From assembly GCA_003266145.1 (NCBI GenBank), contig MVJJ01000174.1, positions 627-34,299 on the forward strand: DNA of 33,673 bases, written 5' to 3'. Below, piece by piece: positions 28,099 to 33,673 of the stretch. This DNA is from Methanosphaera sp. SHI613. Lineage in GTDB: Archaea > Methanobacteriota > Methanobacteria > Methanobacteriales > Methanobacteriaceae. The translations under genes and the position numbers were made by a program. Under the pieces are notes generated by a model that did not search any database, was not told where the DNA came from, and worked only from the letters and a program-made list of their open reading frames with translations. Position 1 is the first letter of the stretch. Each line of letters begins with the position of its first letter.

Positions 28099-28776
28099 TT
28101 AGTTATCAAATAATCCCAATATGTCTCTTATCAAGTTTATGTCCTTCTTTCCTATTTTGGATTCTACTCCACTGTTCAAGTCAAGTCTGTCAAAATATTT
28201 CAGTTTATTATAAATGCCGTCCAGGTATTCATAATTCAATCCACCTGCCAAGGATACTTCAGTGTGTGGATTGGCATTTTTGATTATTTTTGATGCCTTT
28301 ATAGCAGTGTCAATAGGTATCTGCTTATTTGTACCTCCGGTCAATCCATCCTTAACGTAATCCAGCAATATGTTGTCGCATTGATTGGAAAACTCTTCAA
28401 GTTCACATTTTTTTGAAGAATCTATAGTATCACATAGGCCAATGGCTCGTGTAATGTTCATATTTTCATAATTATGATACCGATTTAACCATCGGATGTA
28501 TCTGATATCATAACTGCCAAGACAGTGTAGTTGAATGTTAAACATTTGCAAACGATTGCATTTTAACATGACATCATATGCATTATCCGGTTCAAGTACC
28601 AATGTGGATGAACGTTTGTCTTTTAATTCCTGTTTTAATATGTTTATTTGCTTAAGAGGTATGTTCCTTTTTGATCTTCGGATATTTATAAAGCCGACTT
28701 TGTCATAGTCAATCTTTTCAATTTTTTTAAGATCATCTGTATTTGTAATACCGCAAATCTTTATTTTCATCTTCAT
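28099..28776 (-). CDS. trpF: Phosphoribosylanthranilate isomerase
   Basis: Isomerises phosphoribosylanthranilate to the ribulose form. The barrel begins MKMKIKICGITNTDDLKKI, where the catalytic Cys lies in KICGIT. It continues with a QLH segment (IQLHCLGSYD), the catalytic-Asp region ILLDYVKDGLTGGT, LAGGLN and the phosphate-binding LDLNSGVESKIGKKD. It is diverged from bacterial TrpF, for example VGFINIRRSKRNI in place of GFxFxxxSPR, but the key motifs remain. The start is uncertain: in-frame TTG 28794 and ATG 28785, 28776 and 28770 all lack a strong ribosome site. I chose 28776 because family proteins start just before the KICGIT strand. It lies 34 bases after trpC. Confidence 0.88.
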   Translation of the reverse strand: MKMKIKICGITNTDDLKKIEKIDYDKVGFINIRRSKRNIPLKQINILKQELKDKRSSTLVLEPDNAYDVMLKCNRLQMFNIQLHCLGSYDIRYIRWLNRYHNYENMNITRAIGLCDTIDSSKKCELEEFSNQCDNILLDYVKDGLTGGTNKQIPIDTAIKASKIIKNANPHTEVSLAGGLNYEYLDGIYNKLKYFDRLDLNSGVESKIGKKDINLIRDILGLFDN

Positions 28777-28810
28777 AATAATCATTTCTTTCAATAGTTT
28801 TTCAAATGTC

Positions 28811-29599
28811 TTAGTTCAATGCTTTATATAGGCTTTCAATGTATGCTGAAATTCTTTTTTCATCATCGCATTCTAAGATGCTGCTTCCTATTAAAATTCC
28901 ATCGGCACCATAACTTTTCAATCTTTGTGCATCTGCTGTATTCCTAACGCCGCTTTCTGAAATCATGTATCCCTTTATATATTCTCTCAACCTTTTCGTT
29001 GTATCTAAGTCGATTGTAAAATCCTTTAGATTTCTATTGTTCACGCCAATTATTGGGGGATTATATTCTTCGATATTCATTACGTCGTGAATACTGTGGC
29101 ATTCGACTATGGCATCCATTCCCAAGTCTTGGCTTATGTTAAGATATCCTTCAATATCCGGACATATTCCTTCTATGAGTAATATGCAGCTGGCATCATT
29201 AAGAGCCGCTTCATATATCATATATTCATCTATGAAGAAATCCTTCCGCAGTAACGCTTTGGAAGTGTAACTTTTGGCTATCTTCAAATTATCCAGATTG
29301 CTGTTGAAGTATAGTCTTTCTGTTAGTATGCTGATTGCATCTACTGGTGTTTTATCGTATATGCTAACGATTTCTTCCAGACTTAGGTTACTGATATGTC
29401 CTTTTGAGGGACTTGCCACTTTATATTCACAGATCAAATTGCATTTATCCTCCTTCAGCAGCTTCTGAAATTCATGTCCTGAGGAGAATGTTGATCTATA
29501 ATCAAAGGCTTCATCCTTCAGTTTTTTGGCCGAAATTTTCTTTTTAGATTCTTCAACGATAATTCTGTTGTTATTGATGATTCTGTTGATTTTATCCAT
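28811..29599 (-). CDS. trpC: Indole-3-glycerol phosphate synthase
   Basis: Closes the indole ring in tryptophan synthesis. The protein has 262 residues from the chosen start. Motifs visible are the ICEYKVASPSKG strand with the catalytic lysine, ISILTE, LLRKDFFIDEYMIYEA, ILLIEG, AIVECHS, IGVNNRNLKDF and ISESGVRN. A TTG at 29614 would add five residues, but the GGGGGTT at about 29607-29611 is well spaced for the ATG at 29599, one base after the trpG stop codon. The gene is therefore tightly coupled to trpG. Confidence 0.95.
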   Translation of the reverse strand: MDKINRIINNNRIIVEESKKKISAKKLKDEAFDYRSTFSSGHEFQKLLKEDKCNLICEYKVASPSKGHISNLSLEEIVSIYDKTPVDAISILTERLYFNSNLDNLKIAKSYTSKALLRKDFFIDEYMIYEAALNDASCILLIEGICPDIEGYLNISQDLGMDAIVECHSIHDVMNIEEYNPPIIGVNNRNLKDFTIDLDTTKRLREYIKGYMISESGVRNTADAQRLKSYGADGILIGSSILECDDEKRISAYIESLYKALN

Positions 29600-29600
29600 C

Positions 29601-30176
29601 TTAACAACCCCCAATATCTAAGAAGTTTTCAATAATCTCATGACCATACTTGCTTCCTATGGATTCAGGGTGAAACTGTACTCCATAATTCGGGTATTTT
29701 TCATGTTCAATTGACATGATTATGCCGTCATCAGTATATGACGTGATTTTTATGTCACTGGGAATCTTCTTTTCATCACATATCAGGGAATGATATCGTA
29801 CGACTTCAAATCTTTCAGGTATGTCTTCAAATAACCGTGATTTGGTATGAGTTATTTCATCCTTTTTACCATGTACTGGGATGGATTTTTTTATTTTACC
29901 TCCATATACACTGTATATTCCCTGATTTCCAAGACATACCCCTAATATAGGAATCTCTTTAAATTCCTTTATTATATTGCCACAGATTCCAAAGTCTTTC
30001 TCATTTACCGGACATCCCGGACCAGGTGATATTATGATATGACTGGGATTGATGTTTCTTACTTCTTCAGTCGTGATTTTATCATTTCTTCTTACTACCA
30101 CATCTTCTTCAAATTCTTTTAGCATCTGATATAGGTTATATGTGAAGGAGTCATAGTTATCTAATAGTAGAATCAT
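29601..30176 (-). CDS. trpG: Anthranilate synthase glutamine amidotransferase subunit
   Basis: Releases ammonia from glutamine for TrpE. The class I amidotransferase has 191 residues with the oxyanion segment SPGPGCP, the nucleophile Cys81 and the His169/Glu171 pair in FHPES. The nucleophile loop reads GVCLGNQ, where most relatives have GVCLGHQ; the His-to-Asn change is next to, not at, the catalytic residue. It overlaps trpE by four bases (ATGA). A PabA role in folate synthesis is unlikely because of the operon. Confidence 0.95.
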   Translation of the reverse strand: MILLLDNYDSFTYNLYQMLKEFEEDVVVRRNDKITTEEVRNINPSHIIISPGPGCPVNEKDFGICGNIIKEFKEIPILGVCLGNQGIYSVYGGKIKKSIPVHGKKDEITHTKSRLFEDIPERFEVVRYHSLICDEKKIPSDIKITSYTDDGIIMSIEHEKYPNYGVQFHPESIGSKYGHEIIENFLDIGGC

Positions 30177-31549
30177 GATTGCAACTCCTGTGCTGATTGT
30201 TTAAGTGTTTCTAGTAATGCCTGTCTTTTATTTTCACATTCTGTGTATTCCTTTGATGAATCAGAATCATATACTATTCCTGCTCCTGCCTGTATTTCGG
30301 CTCTATCATCGTATGTTGTCAGGGTTCTGATTGTAATTGCAAAGTCTGCGTCACCGTTTAATGAGAAGTAGCCTACCGCCCCGCCATATGGACCCCTTGC
30401 TGTTTTTTCCAGTTCATTGATTATTTCCATTGCACGAATTTTCGGTGCTCCTGTGAGTGTTCCTGCTGGAAATAGGCTGCTGAATGCGTCAATTGCATCG
30501 TATTTCTCATTTAGTATACCGCTTACGTGGCTTACTATGTGTTGTATGTGTGAAAATTTTTTTATTGTATTGAACTGGTCGACATTTACGCTGTCTGTTT
30601 TGCTTATTCTTCCAAGGTCATTTCTTGCAAGATCAACCAGCATCAGGTGTTCTGCTAATTCCTTTTCATCATTTAGTAATGTTTGTTCTAATTTTCTATC
30701 TTCCTTTTCGTCTTTTCCACGTCTTATCGTACCTGCTATTGGATATGTTTCGATATTGTTGTTTTCTAATCTCATTAGCATTTCAGGACTGGATCCGATA
30801 ATTTCCCTCTGGCCGAATTTGATGTGATACATGTATGGTGATGGATTTATCATTCTTAGTTTTTCATAGAAGAGTGTTTTATCTCCATTTAGTTCTAAAT
30901 TTTTAGGGTTTGATATCACTGATTGGAAGATATTTCCCTTCTTTATATGTTCTTTTGCTTTGTTTACTGCCGTGATATATTCTTCTTTAGCAAAATCATC
31001 TTCTATGAGTTTATATTTTAAACTTCTATTTTGTTGATTTTTGCTGTTTATCTTTTTTATCCGTTCTAGTCTGTCTTCATATACTGTCAGGTATTCGCAG
31101 CTATTGTTTATGTGGTCATATATGATACAATCCAGGTATAATCCGAATTCAAAGTCGGGATAGATGCTCTTGTATGTTGGAACATCTTCAAAGTATTTTA
31201 TGGATTCATATGATACGTAACCTATTAGGCCACCGCAGAATCCTTTTTTGTTGATATCATTTCGTATCAGTTCTTTTAAATCTAGGAATGGATTTGTGCT
31301 GTGATAATTAATTGTCGTACCTTTGAATTTAACGGTCACATTGTTGTCATATGCTTTGATGGTTGCTATCGGCTCAAATCCTACTACTGAATATCTGGAT
31401 AGTTTATTATCATTTTCCATAGACTCCAGGAGGAATATATTGTCATATTCTTCATATAATAACTTGAATAATTCCGTTGCTTCTTTAACTTCTATTTTTT
31501 CACTTTTTATATTTTTGATTAACTTTTTTATGTTGCCAAAAACATTCAC
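30173..31549 (-). CDS. trpE: Anthranilate synthase component I
   Basis: Makes anthranilate from chorismate, with ammonia supplied by TrpG. The 458-residue chorismate-binding protein has the feedback site LLES at 40-43 in IFLLESMEND, and the C-terminal catalytic core with YMYHIKFGQREIIGSSPEMLMR, YPIAGTIRRGKD, HLMLVDLARNDLGRIS and GTLTGAPKIRAMEII. Tryptophan feedback inhibition is therefore likely. The start is GTG at 31549; no in-frame alternative lies upstream because a TGA comes three codons earlier. The only good ribosome site (AAAGGTTGAT, complement of 31564-31573) is about 19 bases away and better fits an out-of-frame ATG at 31559. It is the first gene of the trp operon, divergent from trpY. 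Confidence 0.96.
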   Translation of the reverse strand: MNVFGNIKKLIKNIKSEKIEVKEATELFKLLYEEYDNIFLLESMENDNKLSRYSVVGFEPIATIKAYDNNVTVKFKGTTINYHSTNPFLDLKELIRNDINKKGFCGGLIGYVSYESIKYFEDVPTYKSIYPDFEFGLYLDCIIYDHINNSCEYLTVYEDRLERIKKINSKNQQNRSLKYKLIEDDFAKEEYITAVNKAKEHIKKGNIFQSVISNPKNLELNGDKTLFYEKLRMINPSPYMYHIKFGQREIIGSSPEMLMRLENNNIETYPIAGTIRRGKDEKEDRKLEQTLLNDEKELAEHLMLVDLARNDLGRISKTDSVNVDQFNTIKKFSHIQHIVSHVSGILNEKYDAIDAFSSLFPAGTLTGAPKIRAMEIINELEKTARGPYGGAVGYFSLNGDADFAITIRTLTTYDDRAEIQAGAGIVYDSDSSKEYTECENKRQALLETLKQSAQELQS

Positions 31550-31559
31550 TTTTGTTCAT
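31500..31559 (-). CDS. Possible 19-codon upstream ORF overlapping trpE
   Basis: An ATG at 31559 is placed nine bases after AAAGG (complement of 31569-31573). It opens a 19-residue frame with one Trp and one Cys codon (MNKSECFWQHKK...), ending in TGA at 31500. It overlaps the trpE start region in another frame. It may be a regulatory uORF that competes with or feeds trpE initiation, or it may be chance. No expression evidence exists in the sequence. Confidence 0.25.
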   Translation of the reverse strand: MNKSECFWQHKKVNQKYKK

Positions 31560-31593
31560 TTTTATCAACCTTTATAAGTTCTATATTATTATT

Positions 31594-31640
31594 ACATTAA
31601 TGTACTATTTAAATGTTTAGTGTATAAATTTGTACATTAT
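31594..31640. promoter_or_regulatory. TRP-box cluster in the trpE-trpY divergent promoter
   Basis: TGTACT (31601-31606), TGTATA (31621-31626) and TGTACA (31631-31636) resemble the TGTACA TRP box reported for TrpY in Methanothermobacter. They begin 20 and 10 bp apart, that is, on the same helix face. A perfect palindrome ACATTAATGT (31594-31603) overlaps the first box, and AATGTAC/GTACATT (31599-31605/31632-31638) form an outer inverted repeat. The trpE TATA-like TTTAAATA (31607-31614, minus) sits between the boxes, and the trpY TATA-like TGTATAAAT (31621-31629, plus) coincides with the second box. Repressor binding would cover both promoters. Confidence 0.7.
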
Positions 31641-31690
31641 CCATAATTTTATTAACTTCATTGAGTAATATATTACTAGGTTGATGTGCT

Positions 31691-32194
31691 ATGTGGAAAA
31701 AAACAATCGAAAAATTTGAAAAATATCCATCACAACAAAAAGTAATAATCAAATTACTGCAGTTAGGATTAAGAGTAGATGAAAATAAGAAAATATATTG
31801 TGAAGATGTAGAAATAAACATGTCCTCACTTGCCAAGTCAATAAATACCGATAGGAGAGTAATCGTATCAACAATAAATAATATCCTAATGGATGATGAT
31901 TTAAAGAAAATCTTCTCCAACATAACCCCTGCTGGACCAGTACTATCAAAAATTTCCCAACCCTTGGGCCTAGGCGTAATTGAAATAGAAGGAATGGCCG
32001 AAAAATGTGGAATACTAAGTGAAGTTTCTAAAATATTGGCCGATGAAAAGATATCCATAGTTCAGGTATATGCGTCCGATGCCTATCTGACTTTAAATCC
32101 TCACATGACTATAATAACTGATAAATTGATTGATGGGAATATAATACAGCTGTTGTTAAATATTGATGGCGTTAATAAAGTATCCATATATTAA
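31691..32194 (+). CDS. trpY: TrpY-type tryptophan-responsive repressor
   Basis: DNA-binding regulator of the trp operon. The 167 residues have an N-terminal helix-turn-helix (about 38-66, NMSSLAKSINTDRRVIVSTINNIL), a linker and a C-terminal ACT-like domain. That domain contains LGLGVIEIEGMAEKCGILSEVSKILADEKISIVQVY and a second half from about 132, suited to binding an amino acid. In Methanothermobacter, TrpY is encoded divergently from trpEGCFBAD and represses both directions; this layout is the same here. AGGTTGAT lies before the ATG. Tryptophan as effector is inferred from the family and context. Confidence 0.88.
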   Translation: MWKKTIEKFEKYPSQQKVIIKLLQLGLRVDENKKIYCEDVEINMSSLAKSINTDRRVIVSTINNILMDDDLKKIFSNITPAGPVLSKISQPLGLGVIEIEGMAEKCGILSEVSKILADEKISIVQVYASDAYLTLNPHMTIITDKLIDGNIIQLLLNIDGVNKVSIY

Positions 32195-32212
32195 AAAAAG
32201 TAAAATTGGGGA

Positions 32213-32743
32213 TTAATATACTCCCTTTTGTTGTTTTTTGAGGGAATAACTTATTTGCATGGCTGGAATGGCAATCTGTTTCAATAACTTAAGTAATTCT
32301 TCCTTATCTTCAAGTTCTTCACTTATCTCTTCTTCCCATGCAAGTTCTTTTTCTTTGATTTCCTGAATCAATTCCTGTCCTTTGTCAGTAATTACAAAAT
32401 CATATGGTAAACCGTTATCAGGTTCTTCAATAACTTCGATAATGCCCTTTTTCTCCAGTTTTTTATACCTTTTCAAGAATAACTTTAAATGTAGCTCGTA
32501 TAGTTCAGGTATTTGATCCGGATTTTCCATTAACTTTTGATATCTTTTGATTCTTAAATTTTTGTGATGTTTTTTATCATGTTTTATTACTTGCTTAAAT
32601 AGTTTAATTTCACTTTCATGTAAATGTATGCTCAAGTTTGCTTTCAGGTATGCCATTTTGGACGTTTCAAGTAATGAGATTAATGTATTTATTTCTTCTA
32701 GATTATTTATTACATTATTGTGTGGGTGTTTTGTCTGATTCAT
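32213..32743 (-). CDS. Winged-helix protein, MarR-like
   Basis: Protein of 176 residues with mostly helical, basic N-terminal two-thirds (KLFKQVIKHDKKHHKNLRIKRYQKLM), then FLKRYKKLEKKGIIEVIEEPDNGLPYDFVITDKGQELI. The last stretch has the helix-wing pattern of MarR-type regulators, ending in the characteristic 'ITDKGQEL' strand-turn. The C-terminus is a Glu-rich helix, probably for dimerisation. I cannot name a specific family. AAAGGTGAT (complement of about 32747-32755) is a near-perfect ribosome site. The gene is convergent with trpY (18-base gap) and divergent from hypC, with a palindrome between that could be its operator. Confidence 0.65.
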   Translation of the reverse strand: MNQTKHPHNNVINNLEEINTLISLLETSKMAYLKANLSIHLHESEIKLFKQVIKHDKKHHKNLRIKRYQKLMENPDQIPELYELHLKLFLKRYKKLEKKGIIEVIEEPDNGLPYDFVITDKGQELIQEIKEKELAWEEEISEELEDKEELLKLLKQIAIPAMQISYSLKKQQKGVY

Positions 32744-32954
32744 TAAATCACCTTTTAAAATAATATTTATTTATTATATTTTAATTCATTTCATTAATAT
32801 TTTTTAGGGTAACTATTATCCTCTACTTTTTTATGATTTATAATTAATACTATAATTTAAATAATAATAATTACATACTATTAATAGTTAGCTAAATATA
32901 TATTTTAAAAATAATGATTTTAATTATTCGTATTAACTTTGGGAGGAATAATAT
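32744..32954. promoter_or_regulatory. Divergent promoter, MarR-like gene / hypC
   Basis: A perfect 12-bp palindrome ACTATTAATAGT (32877-32888) lies directly before the hypC TATA-like AAATATATAT (32894-32903). Half-site-like words ACTATTA (32812-32818) and ACTATAA (32849-32855) occur upstream. The MarR-like gene has TATA-like AAATATAATAAATAAATATT (complement of about 32760-32785). The hypC ribosome site is GGGAGGAAT at about 32940. Confidence 0.45.
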
Positions 32955-33179
32955 ATGTGTATTGCAGCACCTGCAAAAATTTTGGAAATAAATAATAACG
33001 TTGCTACCTGTGATTTTGGTGGAGTTAAACAAGAAGCTAAATTGGATTTAGTTGAAGCAACAATTGGAAATTATGTTTTAATTCACTCTGGGTATGCTAT
33101 AGAAGTATTAACTGAAGAAGCAGCTAAAGAAACATTAGATACTTGGAATGATCTTTTAGATGAATTAGAAAACGAATAA
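32955..33179 (+). CDS. hypC: Hydrogenase maturation chaperone HypC
   Basis: Small chaperone that, with HypD, carries the iron centre for assembly of [NiFe]-hydrogenases. The N-terminus MCIAAPAKI is the family signature MC(I/L)A-x-P, with the essential Cys2. The compact beta-barrel part contains ATCDFGGVKQEAKLDLVEATIGNYVLIHSGYAIEVL, then a C-terminal helix EEAAKETLDTWNDLL. The 74 residues are standard. GGGAGGAAT and a TATA-like box precede it, and several T-runs follow from about 33189. No other hyp gene is within the window. Confidence 0.95.
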   Translation: MCIAAPAKILEINNNVATCDFGGVKQEAKLDLVEATIGNYVLIHSGYAIEVLTEEAAKETLDTWNDLLDELENE

Positions 33180-33673
33180 TTCATTTCTATTTTTTGTTTT
33201 TATTATTTTTTTTTATTTATTAACTTTTTTATTTAACTTTTTATAATGCTATTTTTTTAATAATAAGTTTTATATTATTCTTTTAAACTTGGTTATCTAA
33301 AAATCATCAATAATTAAGTAAAGGGCAATTGGATAATTCTGATAGAAACATATTCTATTTATATGTTGATAATCTAGTAAAAATAGTTAAAAAAATAGGT
33401 AAAATATGGTGAGTTTATTATTTAATAATAACTCCCAATTACCATTTGCTCCATAAATTATTATATATTGTATTATTAATATAATTTATTCAAATTAAAA
33501 AATCTGATATTATGGCTTATTTTATCTATTTGGTGGCAATTAATTATTTTTTATCTTTCATATTTTTATAAAAAAATTGATGGGGATATAGTCTCTTGGT
33601 TAGTTATTTGGTACTAATTTTATGATAGTTGCAATTTTATTTTATCGCTTAAAAATTAATTTGATTTTTGTTT
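33180..33673. other. AT-rich 494-bp tail without a recognised gene
   Basis: The first 80 bases are a series of T-runs, an archaeal terminator zone for hypC. Further on are three dyads: AACATAT (33347-33353)/ATATGTT (33361-33367) with a 7-base loop; GAGTTTATTATT (33411-33422)/AATAATAACTC (33424-33434), a near-palindrome with one extra T; and ATAAATTAT/ATAATTTAT around 33455-33488. No reading frame with a ribosome site and no tRNA-like cloverleaf is visible. It may contain the promoter of a gene beyond the window edge. Confidence 0.4.

Noticed and set aside
33580..33640. Possible tRNA-like segment near the right edge
   Set aside because: No T-loop GTTCRA-type sequence, no acceptor stem pairing and too little GC for an archaeal tRNA.

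Overview
The window is very AT-rich archaeal DNA from a methanogen of the order Methanobacteriales, most likely Methanosphaera or a close relative. The evidence is: a complete trpEGCFBAD operon divergent from a TrpY-type repressor, as in Methanothermobacter; MraY-like and MurG-like enzymes typical of pseudomurein-walled methanogens; a MtaA/MtbA-type methylcobamide:coenzyme M methyltransferase, fitting methanol-dependent methanogenesis; and archaeal Cdc48, Pelota, FEN1, HerA-NurA and Mre11-Rad50. The genus is inferred from gene content and base composition, not proven. I found no insertion sequence, CRISPR array, prophage, tRNA or rRNA gene.

Layout. (1) 2-928: 3' part of a coiled-coil protein gene, followed by a hairpin plus T-run terminator. 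(2) 1407-8062, minus strand: nurA-herA-mre11-rad50, a compact DNA end-resection operon. (3) 8415-12018, plus strand: a two-winged-helix unknown, then galE, a family 2 glycosyltransferase and fen. (4) 12302-16220, minus: adenosylhomocysteinase, with an intrinsic-type terminator overlapping its stop codon, and cdc48. (5) 16539-18224, minus: prephenate dehydrogenase and a small unknown. (6) 18362-20506, plus: pelA and an MraY-like membrane transferase. (7) 20612-21634, minus: mtaA-like gene. (8) 21946-23462, plus: acidic ferredoxin and a MurG-like transferase ending in an intrinsic-type terminator. (9) 23582-31549, minus: a dihydrolipoamide-dehydrogenase-like flavoprotein downstream of the seven-gene trp operon. 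(10) 31691-33179: trpY (plus), a MarR-like winged-helix gene (minus) and hypC (plus), then about 490 bp of AT-rich DNA without a gene.

How the genes work together. TyrA makes tyrosine precursor and the trp operon makes tryptophan, both from chorismate-derived intermediates. TrpY probably controls trpE and itself through TGTACA-like boxes spaced 20 and 10 bp apart between the two genes. The MraY-like and MurG-like enzymes plausibly carry out successive lipid-linked steps of pseudomurein synthesis, although they are not in one operon. MtaA, the ferredoxin and HypC (hydrogenase maturation) belong to energy metabolism.

The most unusual items are regulatory: helically phased TRP boxes with a 19-codon Trp-containing upstream ORF overlapping the trpE start out of frame; three bacterial-looking hairpin/T-run terminators; a strong inverted repeat plus direct repeat in the probable cdc48 leader; and a perfect 12-bp palindrome in front of hypC next to a MarR-like gene. 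I did not find a convincing wholly new multi-gene system.
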